This document shows, one piece after another, positions 25,731-34,015 of a stretch of 46,596 nucleotides of DNA. Every line of letters starts with the position of its first letter. Positions within the stretch are counted from its first letter, which is position 1. The notes beneath the pieces were generated by a model that was not told the DNA's origin, did no database searches, and saw only the letters and a program-made list of their open reading frames with translations. Source of the DNA: JBGQAS01 sp964498605 (GTDB lineage Bacteria > Chloroflexota > Anaerolineae > Anaerolineales > Anaerolineaceae); the NCBI GenBank assembly GCA_964498605.1, contig CAZCHK010000015.1, positions 1-46,596 of the forward strand, read 5' to 3'. Made by a program: the position numbers and the translations under genes.

Positions 25731-26981
25731 ATGCCATTCATCAGTCAACTACTTGGAACCAGGGTCGTCGATGCCGACGGCGTCCGTCTGGGGAAAGCCA
25801 GTGAGGTGATCGCCCGCCAGGCGAAAGGAAAACCCCATCCTCAGATCGTTGCCATCGAAATTGAAAGGGGCAAACAGCGCCACTTCGTTCCAATTGAACA
25901 TGTCGCCACGCTCTTCGCTCCCATCATCCCGCTGCTGCACCGCATCGGTGATATCCAGCCTTACGAGCATGCCGAGGGCGACCTGCACCTGGTGCGGGAT
26001 ATCCTCGATAAGCAGATCATCGATACCGACGGCATCCGCGTGGTGCGCGTCAACGACCTCGAGATCATCCGCCTCAACGGCAGCTATTTCCTTGCCAACG
26101 TGGATATCGGCAGTGCCGGTCTGTGGCGCCGCATGGGATTCACCAAAGCGGGTTCTTCTGCCAGATCCATGGAAAAAATAAAGTCGGGTTTCATCTCCTG
26201 GGACGCCGTGGAGATCGTTTCTCTTGATCAGCCCATGCGTTTGAAGGTCCCCGGCGACAAGGTATCCGAACTGCACCCGGCGGACCTGGCGGAGATCATC
26301 TCCGACCTCAGCCGACCGGAAGGATCGCGCCTGCTGCAATCGCTGGACAACGAAACGATCGCCGAGACGCTGGAAGAAGTGGAACCTGAATTCCAGGCTT
26401 CTCTGATCGAAGAAATCCCCAACGAACGGGTTGCCGATGTGCTGGAGGAGATGTCACCCGACGAGGCTGCTGACCTGCTGGCTGAGCTGCCAGACCAGCG
26501 CAGCGAGGAGATCCTGCGCATGATGGAACCGGAGGACGCCCGTGACGTGCGCAAGCTGCTGGCTTACCCGGTCAATTCGGCGGGTGGTATCATGAACACC
26601 GAGTTCATAGCTGTGCCGCCGACCTTCACCGCCGCGCAGGTCATCACGCACCTGCGTAAAATTAGCGATGAGGTGGAAACATCCAATTACGTTTATGTCA
26701 CCGAGAAGGACGGCAGGATCATCGGTGTGTTCTCGCTGCGCGAACTGATCCTGGCAAACCCCAGCGCGCTGGTCTCAAAATTCATGGAGGATTATGTCGT
26801 CACAGTGAAGCTAGCCGATGACCAGGATGACGTAGCCCAGGTGATCGCCAAGTACGACCTGCAGGCTGTCCCGGTGGTGGATGAGCACAAGCGCATTCAT
26901 GGCATTGTCACCGCAGACGACGCGCTGGACAAGATCATCCCTACGGGCTGGAAGAAGCGCTTGCCCAGGTTTTACCACTAA
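25731..26981 (+). CDS. Soluble MgtE-like metal sensor (PRC-barrel + MgtE N domain + CBS pair)
   Basis: GGAGG precedes ATG 25731. The 416-residue protein has no membrane helix. Residues 1-165 contain PRC-barrel-like repeats (GTRVVDADGVRLGKASEV, RDILDKQIIDTDGIRVVRV). Residues 170-290 are the MgtE intracellular N domain of superhelical repeats (HPADLAEIISDL, MSPDEAADLLAEL). Residues 290-405 are two CBS domains (VYVTEKDGRIIGVFSLREL, HGIVTADDALDKII). In MgtE channels the N and CBS parts bind Mg2+ and gate the pore. Here the pore domain is missing and an Nramp transporter gene follows 22 nt later. I infer the protein senses the metal and gates that transporter. Confidence 0.87.
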   Translation: MPFISQLLGTRVVDADGVRLGKASEVIARQAKGKPHPQIVAIEIERGKQRHFVPIEHVATLFAPIIPLLHRIGDIQPYEHAEGDLHLVRDILDKQIIDTDGIRVVRVNDLEIIRLNGSYFLANVDIGSAGLWRRMGFTKAGSSARSMEKIKSGFISWDAVEIVSLDQPMRLKVPGDKVSELHPADLAEIISDLSRPEGSRLLQSLDNETIAETLEEVEPEFQASLIEEIPNERVADVLEEMSPDEAADLLAELPDQRSEEILRMMEPEDARDVRKLLAYPVNSAGGIMNTEFIAVPPTFTAAQVITHLRKISDEVETSNYVYVTEKDGRIIGVFSLRELILANPSALVSKFMEDYVVTVKLADDQDDVAQVIAKYDLQAVPVVDEHKRIHGIVTADDALDKIIPTGWKKRLPRFYH

Positions 26982-27003
26982 ACCGTAGCGGTAGGAGCAA
27001 AGG

Positions 27004-28308
27004 ATGAGCGGATTCTGGCAGCGTACACGGCCACTGCGGGTGAGACTGGGTTTACTCTTGGCGATCCTTGGACCGGGCATCATCACCGCCAACGTGGATA
27101 ATGACGCGGGGGGCATTGCCACCTATTCCATGGCCGGGGCTCGCTATGGGTACGGATTCTTGTGGATGCTGCCTTTGGTGGTCATCGCGCTGATCATCGT
27201 GCAGGAAATGAGCGCGCGCCTGGGTGTGATTACCGGCAAGGGATTGGCTGATCTGATGCGCGAATCGCTGGGCATCCGCACCACCGCTTTTGTCCTTATT
27301 CTGCTATTAGTGGTCAACCTCGCCAACACTATTTCGGAGTTCGCTGGCGTGGCTGCCGCGCTGGGCATCTTCGGGGTTTCCAAGTTCATCAGTGTACCCA
27401 TTGCGGCGGTGCTGGTATGGCTGCTCATTGTCAAAGGCAATTACCGAACCATCGAGCGCATCTTTCTCTTCGCCAGCGCCATCTACCTGTGTTACGTCAT
27501 TTCGGGCGTGCTGGCCAAACCGGACTGGGCTGAGGTTGGCAAAGCTATGATCACCCCGACCTTCCGTTTTGACGGTGAGTACATTGTGTTGTTCGTTACC
27601 ATCATCGGCACGACCATCGCGCCGTGGATGCAGTTCTACCAACAATCTTCTATTGTTGACAAGGGTATCAAACCCTCCGATTACAAACTGGAGAAACTGG
27701 ATGTCATCATCGGCTCAATCTTTGCCGTGGTGGTGGCGGGGTTCATTGTCATATCGTGCGCGGCAACCATTTTCCAGGCGAACTTCGACCCGGCGACTGG
27801 GATGGGTTTACAGATCACAGACGCGGCTGAAGCGGCTGCGGCTTTGGCTCCGCTGGCCGGAGGGTTCGCTGCGGTGCTGTTCGCGCTCGGATTGTTGAAC
27901 GCTTCTTTGTTCTCTGCAGCCATTTTACCGCTTTCCACTTCCTATACAGTGTGCGAAGCTTTCGGCTGGGAGTCAGGGGTCAGTCGCAAATGGAGAGAAG
28001 CCCCAATCTTTTTTATCATCTACACTGTATTCATCATCGTTGGCGCGATAGTGGTGCTGCTCATCCCTATAGACCAGCTGATACCCGCCATGCTGCTTTC
28101 GCAAACGCTGAACGGCATCCTGCTGCCGATTGTTCTGCTCATGATGCTCAAGCTGATCAACGATGCAAGACTGATGGGTCGCTTTAAAAACGGATTGATC
28201 ATGAACATCATCACCTGGATCGTGGTGCTCATCTTGATCATCCTGACTGTCATCATGCTGGTGTCTACATTCTTTCCGGGACTTTTCGTATCCATCGGGT
28301 TGGTGTGA
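27004..28308 (+). CDS. Atypical Nramp (SLC11) divalent-metal transporter, probably NRMT-like
   Basis: The 434-residue product has about 11 membrane helices and the Nramp architecture. Two hallmark motifs differ from Mn/Fe transporters: helix 1 has NVDNDAGG (residues 30-37) instead of the DPGN motif, and helix 6 has TTIAPWMQFYQQ (from 203) instead of the MPHN-type motif with its metal-selecting Met. Loss of that Met is a known trait of Nramp-related magnesium transporters, which also change helix 1. Together with the MgtE-type partner upstream, this suggests Mg2+ (or Mn2+) import across the membrane. AGGAGCAAAGG precedes the ATG. It ends the operon. Confidence 0.9.
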   Translation: MSGFWQRTRPLRVRLGLLLAILGPGIITANVDNDAGGIATYSMAGARYGYGFLWMLPLVVIALIIVQEMSARLGVITGKGLADLMRESLGIRTTAFVLILLLVVNLANTISEFAGVAAALGIFGVSKFISVPIAAVLVWLLIVKGNYRTIERIFLFASAIYLCYVISGVLAKPDWAEVGKAMITPTFRFDGEYIVLFVTIIGTTIAPWMQFYQQSSIVDKGIKPSDYKLEKLDVIIGSIFAVVVAGFIVISCAATIFQANFDPATGMGLQITDAAEAAAALAPLAGGFAAVLFALGLLNASLFSAAILPLSTSYTVCEAFGWESGVSRKWREAPIFFIIYTVFIIVGAIVVLLIPIDQLIPAMLLSQTLNGILLPIVLLMMLKLINDARLMGRFKNGLIMNIITWIVVLILIILTVIMLVSTFFPGLFVSIGLV

Positions 28309-28441
28309 TTGCTTATCTTTTAAATCAGTGAATAGATACTGTATTATTGTATAGACATTATAGTTGAAAATTGTAGTTTACCTGATTTCGAGTATATAAT
28401 AATCATGCAGCGTTCTGTCAGTTTATGAAAAGAGGGATGAA

Positions 28442-29596
28442 ATGATGACATCATCTGTCGATTTTTCACATGAGGTCGATCCAAAAAGCGTGGGCATGCG
28501 CCATGCAAAAGTGAAGGAACTGGCCAAAACCTTTGAGAGTGAGATCAGCGAAAAACACTGGCACCCGGCTGCCCAACTGGTGGTGCTGCGGCACGGCCAG
28601 GTCGTCCTGGATCGCGCCCTGGGATCTGGCAATAGAGGTTTGCCGATAAACCACGACACGCCCTTCTACTGCTTTTCGGTTTCCAAGCCCTTCACTGCCC
28701 TGTGCGTGCACAGGCTGATCGAGGAGGGGAGAATCAGCCTGGACGCGCGCGTGGCAGACTATTGGCCGGAGTGGGGCTGCAAGGGGAAGGAAAGCGCCAC
28801 AATCCGGCACGTACTGCTGCACCAGGCGGGTATTCCCAAACCACAGCAGGAAATGCAGGTGTTCTCCTGGACGAACTGGGAACGCCTGATACGCGTGATC
28901 GCCACTTACCCGGCAGAGTTCACCCCCGGCGCGAAGACCGGTTACCATCAGCTCAATTACGGGTTCATCCTCGGTGAAGTCGTGCAGCGCGTGACTGGTA
29001 AACCGATCGACGAATACTTTTCCGAGATATTCGTGAAGCCAATGGGTCTGCAGCACACCCTGCTGCGGATGCCAAAGTCCTGGCGTCCCAGGGTTCCGAA
29101 GCATGTCTCGATGTGCAAAGAACAGGACTTGAACGCTTTCGTCTTCAATCTACCCGCGGTGCGCACAGCGCTCATGCCTGCTGCGTCGCTCACCTCCAAT
29201 GCGCGCGGTCTGGCGGAGTTCTTCCAGATGCTGCTCAACGGCGGGGAATACGGCGGCAGTCGTTATGTCAAGAAGGCGACGATCGTGGATGCTACGAAGA
29301 TAAGCTATGAAGGTGAAGATATCGTTTTCCACATTCACCAGCAGCTTGGCATGGGTTTCTTCCTTGGCAGGTCGTTGGTGGTGCCGATACCCCCGGAGCG
29401 TACTCCCCTGCAAATTTACGGCAGGGGAGGATCGCAGCACACCTTCGGTCATCTCGGATTGGGATCAGGCATGGTCTGGGCTGACTGGAAGGCGGATGTG
29501 GTGGTGGCATTCTGCTGCAACGGCTTGTGGCATGACGGTATCGCCGGGCCTCGCTGGAGCGAGATCAGCGACGGCGTGTGGGATGCATTGGACTAG
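28442..29596 (+). CDS. Serine beta-lactamase-fold hydrolase (class C/esterase type)
   Basis: The 384-residue product has no signal peptide. It has the penicillin-binding fold: nucleophile motif SVSK (Ser79, Lys82), the YxN-like segment YHQLNYGFILGEVVQRVTG, and a C-terminal GHLGLGSGMVW standing for KTG. Members of this 'beta-lactamase-related' family act as esterases, D-aminopeptidases or amidases more often than as beta-lactamases. A start at the second Met (28445) is equally likely, with AGAGGG upstream. It is the sole gene between the Nramp operon and the WYL regulator. Confidence 0.87.
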   Translation: MMTSSVDFSHEVDPKSVGMRHAKVKELAKTFESEISEKHWHPAAQLVVLRHGQVVLDRALGSGNRGLPINHDTPFYCFSVSKPFTALCVHRLIEEGRISLDARVADYWPEWGCKGKESATIRHVLLHQAGIPKPQQEMQVFSWTNWERLIRVIATYPAEFTPGAKTGYHQLNYGFILGEVVQRVTGKPIDEYFSEIFVKPMGLQHTLLRMPKSWRPRVPKHVSMCKEQDLNAFVFNLPAVRTALMPAASLTSNARGLAEFFQMLLNGGEYGGSRYVKKATIVDATKISYEGEDIVFHIHQQLGMGFFLGRSLVVPIPPERTPLQIYGRGGSQHTFGHLGLGSGMVWADWKADVVVAFCCNGLWHDGIAGPRWSEISDGVWDALD

Positions 29597-29701
29597 TCCG
29601 CCTGTGCATTCTTTTGTTAATCTACAGATTTAGTCGCATATTGAAGGGTGCTGCTTGCTGTTAGTACTATGTCAATCACAAAGATGTCATGAATGCATCA
29701 C

Positions 29702-30676
29702 TCATTCTTGTGAGTGCTCTCCATAGAATGCACTGATCTGCTGTGCATAATCGATCAGGCTCCTGCGTAAGGCTTCCGGCTGCAGCACTTCCACGCCGCG
29801 GCCCATACCTAAAAGATGCGTGCGCGCTGTGGGCAACGACTCGAAGCGCAGGTCCAGTGTAACCCAGCCCTGTGCGTCCGGTTCTTGGCTGGCGTTTACT
29901 GGTCTTGATCGCGCCTCCAACAGATAGGGCAGCGCAGCCAGCGTCCCAGGCGACACCTTTACCTGTGCGATGAATGGCGGCGGCGCTTCGTATTCTCTGC
30001 ACCAGGATTTCCAGAAGCGCACCAGGTCGAAATCCGCCGGTCGGTTAAAGATCTGAGGCTGGATCTCGGCGCTGACCACGCGCGATACGCGCACCACGCG
30101 TACATCCTCACCCCGGGCGAACACCAGGTGCCACAAATTGGCTTTCGCCACCAACCCGTACGGCTTGACCGTCAACTCCACCATCCTGTCAAAGAAAGTG
30201 CGGTAGGTCATGCGCAGCAAGTGATCGCTCCAAACCGCCTGTTGCAGAACAGGCAGGCAGGATAAATCACTGTCAACCTGGAACCACCAGGTGGAATCCA
30301 GGTGGATGCGCTGGCGAGCTTGAATCTCCTCCCGCCGTCTCGAATCCGGCAGCGCCGCCGAAAGTTTACGCATGGCAGCCTGCAATTCCTCCCCCACACC
30401 CAGCTGCCGCAGCGGCTCGGGGATGGAAAGCATGAACAAGGCGCGCGCCTCGGCGGGATTCAACCCCGTCAGCGTGGTGCGGTACTCCTCCACCAAGCTG
30501 ATCCCTCCACCCGGACCGCGCTCACAGTACACCGGCACCCCGGAGGAGGACAGCGCGGTAATATCGCGGTAAATGGTGCGCGTGGAAACCTCCAGCTCTT
30601 CAGCAAGTTGTTCCGCGGAGATCTTCCCACGCGTCTGCAGCAGCATCAATATCGATAACAAACGGTCAGCTCTCAC
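29702..30676 (-). CDS. YafY/WYL-domain transcriptional regulator
   Basis: GTG 30676 gives VRADRLLSILMLLQ, the standard family start; longer frames reach into the promoter. The 324-residue product has an HTH_11 domain (residues 1-60; AEELEVSTRTIYRDITALSSSGVPVY), then a WYL domain (about 130-320; VKPYGLVAKANLWHLVF). WYL domains bind nucleotides or small ligands and switch DNA binding. It is divergent from the GyrI-like gene, its probable target. A 15-bp inverted repeat lies between the two genes. Confidence 0.9.
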   Translation of the reverse strand: MRADRLLSILMLLQTRGKISAEQLAEELEVSTRTIYRDITALSSSGVPVYCERGPGGGISLVEEYRTTLTGLNPAEARALFMLSIPEPLRQLGVGEELQAAMRKLSAALPDSRRREEIQARQRIHLDSTWWFQVDSDLSCLPVLQQAVWSDHLLRMTYRTFFDRMVELTVKPYGLVAKANLWHLVFARGEDVRVVRVSRVVSAEIQPQIFNRPADFDLVRFWKSWCREYEAPPPFIAQVKVSPGTLAALPYLLEARSRPVNASQEPDAQGWVTLDLRFESLPTARTHLLGMGRGVEVLQPEALRRSLIDYAQQISAFYGEHSQE

Positions 30677-30699
30677 GCGACCATTGTAACTTAATATCC

Positions 30700-30714
30700 T
30701 GACAACAGGTGTCA
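30700..30714. promoter_or_regulatory. Inverted repeat, probable operator of the WYL regulator
   Basis: TGACA-ACAGG-TGTCA is a perfect 5-5-5 inverted repeat in the intergenic space between the divergent WYL regulator and GyrI-like gene. Its place and symmetry fit an operator for both genes. TGACA-N5-TGTCA words are common near YafY-type genes as far as I recall; the assignment is inference. Confidence 0.5.
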
Positions 30715-30770
30715 TGATTTATTGATATGCTAGGCTTATCTCTAGAGAAAAAATTCACAAGGAGGAAAAA

Positions 30771-31247
30771 ATGAACGATCTGGAAGTCCGTATTGTCAAC
30801 CTGCCATCGATGCGCTTTGTGTGCTTCAATGGATTCGGGGAAAGCCCTGAAGGCGTCGCCTGGGGCAAGCTGATCGCCTGGGCAAAGAAGAAAGGCTTTT
30901 TCAATGCGTCGCGGCGTTTCTTCGGGTACAACAATCCTGATCCCACCCCCGGCTCTCCGAACTACGGCTACGACGCCTGGATGAACGTGGAGGAAGATGT
31001 GCAGGCGGAAGAGGACGGGCGCATCATCGAATTTCCCGGTGGACTCTACGCAGTGGCGCGCGTGGAAGCCGGGCCGCAGGGTGAAGGGATCTATGACACC
31101 TGGCAAGAGCTGGCTGCCTGGGTGGAACATAGCCAGTACAAACCTGAGTTCCACTCTCGCCAGTGCCTGGAAGAAGCCCTGAGCCTCTTCGCGCCCCGCG
31201 CGGATGGCAGCTTTGCCCTCGACCTGTACGAACCGATCAAGGAATAA
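30771..31247 (+). CDS. GyrI-like small-molecule-binding protein
   Basis: The 158-residue protein lacks a DNA-binding domain and matches the GyrI-like/AraC effector-binding fold (LEVRIVNLPSMRFVCFNGFG, later YGYDAWMNVEEDVQAEE, FPGGLYAVARVEAGP and the closing YEPIKE). AAGGAGGAAAAA sits just before the ATG. Such stand-alone proteins bind drug-like or cyclic compounds; some hydrolyse cyclopropanoid toxins. Divergence from a YafY/WYL regulator is a recurrent arrangement, suggesting ligand-triggered induction. Confidence 0.88.
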   Translation: MNDLEVRIVNLPSMRFVCFNGFGESPEGVAWGKLIAWAKKKGFFNASRRFFGYNNPDPTPGSPNYGYDAWMNVEEDVQAEEDGRIIEFPGGLYAVARVEAGPQGEGIYDTWQELAAWVEHSQYKPEFHSRQCLEEALSLFAPRADGSFALDLYEPIKE

Positions 31248-31257
31248 GTGTTACGAT

Positions 31258-31286
31258 CAGAATCCCCGCGGATCGCGGGGATTCTG
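31258..31286 (+). terminator. Stem-loop terminator of the GyrI-like gene
   Basis: A perfect 13-bp stem (CAGAATCCCCGCG / CGCGGGGATTCTG) with a 3-nt loop. The T-tract after it is short, so termination efficiency is uncertain. Confidence 0.65.
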
Positions 31287-31318
31287 ACTTTCGCGTAAAA
31301 TGAGCTATCATCTCAACC

Positions 31319-31747
31319 ATGCTCAAGCTCAAGGTGTACGCGTATATCACCCATAAAGACAGGCTGTTAGTCTTCCGCCATATGCGTGAAGATGCAGGCA
31401 TCCAGGTACCAGGGGGATCGCTGGAGCGAGGTGAGCAACCTTCTGCCGGGGTTCTGCGCGAAGCCCGCGAGGAGACCGGGCTGCAGGATCTGCAGCTTGT
31501 GCGGGTGCTGGGGGAGACGGAAGCAGACATGCGCCCATGGGGTGTGAACGAGACCCATCACCGCTGGTATTTTCACCTGCGCTGCTTGAGTGAACCACCT
31601 GAGGTTTGGCGGCACTGGGAGACGGATGCCAGTGACGGCACACCCCCACACGAATTCGAGTTCTGGTGGACGCCCATCACTGCCGTGCCGGTCCTGACGG
31701 CAGGCATGGATGAGATGATTCCCCGGATGCTGGATACTGCCCGATAG
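31319..31747 (+). CDS. NUDIX hydrolase
   Basis: The 142-residue product has the full Nudix box, from GGSLERGEQPSAGVLREA to REETGL. This is GX5EX7REUXEEXGU with both metal-binding Glu pairs. NUDIX enzymes cleave nucleoside diphosphate derivatives in the cytoplasm; the exact substrate cannot be read. The late segment HHRWYFHLRCL and WRHWETD suggests a subfamily close to MutT-like 'coumaroyl' types, which I cannot place further. The ATG has no strong ribosome site and the SRP RNA promoter follows 9 nt after its stop. Confidence 0.9.
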   Translation: MLKLKVYAYITHKDRLLVFRHMREDAGIQVPGGSLERGEQPSAGVLREAREETGLQDLQLVRVLGETEADMRPWGVNETHHRWYFHLRCLSEPPEVWRHWETDASDGTPPHEFEFWWTPITAVPVLTAGMDEMIPRMLDTAR

Positions 31748-31755
31748 TGTAGCGT

Positions 31756-31784
31756 TTGACACCCTCGCGCCTGTCTGGTATGCT
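31756..31784 (+). promoter_or_regulatory. SRP RNA promoter
   Basis: TTGACA (31756-31761), 17-nt spacer, TATGCT (31779-31784), ending a few nt before the RNA. It is one of the best promoter matches in the window. Confidence 0.8.
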
Positions 31785-31785
31785 T

Positions 31786-31886
31786 GCCGGTGCGCCCGGG
31801 TGGGACCGGCGCGGCGGAGCCCTGCGAACCCCGACAGGTCCGAGAGGAAGCATCGGTAAGTGGGTCACTCTGGGTGCCGCCGGCAA
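31786..31886 (+). ncRNA. ffs: Signal recognition particle RNA (small bacterial type)
   Basis: The Ffh-binding domain IV is at 31831-31856: CCGACAGGTCC, tetraloop GAGA, GGAAGCATCGG. It keeps the invariant ACAGG/GGAAGCA internal-loop bases. The ends pair: GCCGGTGCGCCC near 31786 with GGGTGCCGCCGGC near 31872. Length is about 100 nt, typical of the Alu-less form. The tetraloop is GAGA, a GNRA loop, rather than the more usual GGAA. The RNA binds Ffh and its receptor to insert membrane proteins. It overlaps an open frame of the next gene, whose true start lies after the RNA. Confidence 0.9.
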
Positions 31887-31925
31887 ACCTGCCCGGACGT
31901 ACTTTATCAAGACAATGGATTCCAA

Positions 31926-32813
31926 TTGACCGAACAACACCCTCCCGTCATCGACTACGAAGGCTCTGACTACCAGACCTCTTTCTGGGAACAGGGCGGG
32001 CGCGCTTACGAGGACCTGACCGAAGCCATCGCGCTCAAGTACCTGCTGCCCCGCGGGGGCAGTCTGATGCTGGAAGTGGGCGCCGGTGCCGGACGCAACA
32101 CGCCGCGCTTTGGCATGTACGAGCGCGTGGTGGTGATGGATTACTCGCGCACGCAGCTGGAACAGGCCCAAGCCCGCCTGGGCAGGTCGCAGCGCTATGT
32201 TTACGTCGCCGCAGATGTCTACCGGCTGCCCTTCGTGGACGGACTGTTCGACGGAGCAGTGATGATCCGCGTACTGCACCACATGGCGGACGCCCCCGCC
32301 GCGCTCAAGGAGATCCGCCGCGCCCTCGGCGCAGGCGCCATGTTCATCCTGGAGTTCGCCAACAAGCGCAATACCAAGGCGGTGCTGCGCTGGCTTATCG
32401 GTAGGCAGAAGTGGAACCCCTTTGACCGCGGACCGGTCGAATTCGAAAAGCTCAACTTTGACTTTCATCCCAAAGCCATCCGCGCCTGGCTCAGTCAGGC
32501 GTCGTTTGAATACGAGCGCGCGCGCACGGTCAGCCACTTCCGCGTGGGTTGGCTCAAGCGGCATGTGCCTCCAAAGCTGCTGGCCAGCCTGGACGGCGCG
32601 CTGCAGTGGACAGGCGCTTTCTGCCAGTACACGCCATCGGTGTTCACGCGCAGCCGCGCTGTCGGCAGCCCCGCACCAGCAATTGAAGGCTTTTTCCGCT
32701 GTCCAGCCTGCGGTAGCGTGAATCTGACTGAGAAGAAGGATGCTGTCACCTGCTCATCCTGCAAGCGTTCTTATGAGCTGCGCGATGGCATCTACGATTT
32801 CAGGCTTAAATAA
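31926..32813 (+). CDS. Class I SAM methyltransferase with C-terminal zinc ribbon
   Basis: I choose TTG 31926 (LTEQHPPVIDYEGSDYQ): an earlier GTG at 31860 would place 22 codons inside the SRP RNA gene. The 295-residue product has the SAM site LEVGAGAGRN with MDYSRTQLEQA, then DGAVMIRVLHHMADAPAAL. Residues ~250-295 form a Trm112/zinc-ribbon-like module (CPACGSVNL, then CSSC). The ribbon may bind a substrate or protein partner. The methyl acceptor is unknown; the fold is like UbiE/biotin-synthesis types. Confidence 0.85.
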   Translation: MTEQHPPVIDYEGSDYQTSFWEQGGRAYEDLTEAIALKYLLPRGGSLMLEVGAGAGRNTPRFGMYERVVVMDYSRTQLEQAQARLGRSQRYVYVAADVYRLPFVDGLFDGAVMIRVLHHMADAPAALKEIRRALGAGAMFILEFANKRNTKAVLRWLIGRQKWNPFDRGPVEFEKLNFDFHPKAIRAWLSQASFEYERARTVSHFRVGWLKRHVPPKLLASLDGALQWTGAFCQYTPSVFTRSRAVGSPAPAIEGFFRCPACGSVNLTEKKDAVTCSSCKRSYELRDGIYDFRLK

Positions 32814-32963
32814 CCCTGGGATTTTCCTGACGATGTGAAAAGTACCTGCGCGGCCATCCGCGAGATCAGGGCACAGGTGAAAATTACTGCGTCCTCTGCG
32901 CCTGCGCGCAACGGCAGCCCACAACAATGGTATAGAATATCCATATCACAACCAAGGTGACCC

Positions 32964-33644
32964 GTGACCATCCTCAAGCTCAGCCCTTCCAAACTGACCT
33001 TTTTGTGGGACGAATGTCCGCGCTGTTTTTACCTGGACGTGCTCGACCTGAGCAAGCGCCCGTCCTCGCCCATGGCCAAGATATTCACAACAATCGATAG
33101 CGCCATGAAGCAGTATTACACCGGTAAAGGCAGGCTGCAGCTCAGCCAGGACCTCCCCGCCGGGCATATCTACCTGACCCAGAAGTGGGTGCAGTCCGAA
33201 CCGCTGGCGCTTCCCGGTCACAAATACCAGCCTTTCTTTCGTGGCTTATTCGACGCCATGCTCATGTTCGAGGACCACGGCGGTTATGCTCTGATCGACT
33301 TCAAGACCTCAAAACCCACCCGCAAACAGATCCCCTTCTACCAGCGCCAGCTCATGGCATATGTGCACGCCCTGGAGCACCCCGCGCCGGGCAGACTGGA
33401 GATCCGGCCTATCACTGCCATGGGGCTGCTCTACTTCACCCCCGCTGATTATCTGGACGACGGCGCAGGGAATACCCTGCTGCGCGGCAAAGATCACTGG
33501 CAGCCCGTTCCTCGTGACGATGCAGGCTTTATTAAGTTTATCGACGAGGTGCTCAGCGTTCTGGATGCCCCCGAGCCGCCTTCCGCCAATCCAGGATGCT
33601 CCTTCTGTAAATACCGCCAGGATGCCAGGGGGAATGCGTATTGA
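32964..33644 (+). CDS. Cas4-like PD-(D/E)XK nuclease with probable Fe-S cluster
   Basis: GTG 32964 has AAGGTG upstream. The 226-residue product starts LSPSKLTFLWDECPRCFYL, the RecB-like nuclease opening of the Cas4/AddB family. Catalytic residues are Asp97 (FRGLFDAML), Asp112 and Lys114 (ALIDFKTSK), then Gln in FYQRQLMAYVHAL. Four cysteines (18, 21, 212 and 215; last pair CSFC) are spaced to hold an Fe-S cluster that staples the two ends. There is no CRISPR array or Cas gene here. It is likely a stand-alone DNA exonuclease in repair. Confidence 0.87.
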   Translation: MTILKLSPSKLTFLWDECPRCFYLDVLDLSKRPSSPMAKIFTTIDSAMKQYYTGKGRLQLSQDLPAGHIYLTQKWVQSEPLALPGHKYQPFFRGLFDAMLMFEDHGGYALIDFKTSKPTRKQIPFYQRQLMAYVHALEHPAPGRLEIRPITAMGLLYFTPADYLDDGAGNTLLRGKDHWQPVPRDDAGFIKFIDEVLSVLDAPEPPSANPGCSFCKYRQDARGNAY

Positions 33645-33725
33645 TCCTGCTGAATATCTAAACCTGGATATGTTTCTTCGATAAATTGGGTAAAATCAAG
33701 TTAAATGCGTTTATCAGGAGAGACC

Positions 33726-33935
33726 ATGAAAATCAGCGCTCGTAATGTGCTTTTGGGAACAGTGATCAAGATCATTCCCGGGGCGGTCAATTCGGAGATA
33801 ACCATCCAGCTCACCGGCGGAGAATTGATCGTGTCCGTCATCACCAACTCGTCAGTTGAGAGCCTGGGGCTGAAGGTGGGAAAACTGGCTTATGCTGTGA
33901 TCAAAGCTTCCAATGTGATGGTGGCTGTGGATTAG
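33726..33935 (+). CDS. Molbindin-type TOBE protein (molybdopterin/molybdate binding)
   Basis: ATG 33726 follows CAGGAGAG; a start seven codons earlier is less likely. The 69 residues form one Mop/TOBE domain: MKISARNVLLGTV, PGAVNSEITIQL, then ESLGLKVGKLAYAVIKASNVMV. Such 7-kDa proteins form hexamers that store molybdate or tungstate in the cytoplasm. No molybdate transporter or cofactor gene is near, so its partner lies elsewhere. A weak GC-rich stem near 33945-33970 could terminate it. Confidence 0.92.
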   Translation: MKISARNVLLGTVIKIIPGAVNSEITIQLTGGELIVSVITNSSVESLGLKVGKLAYAVIKASNVMVAVD

Positions 33936-34015
33936 CTGGCCGGATTCCCCTATCTTGGGGATTTCCTTTGGGGAAAACGAAGGTTCAGACAATACTTCCT
34001 TTTGCTTTGAGGAAT

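Noticed and set aside
32964..33644. Part of a CRISPR-Cas system
   Set aside because: No repeats with spacers and no other cas gene occur anywhere in the window.
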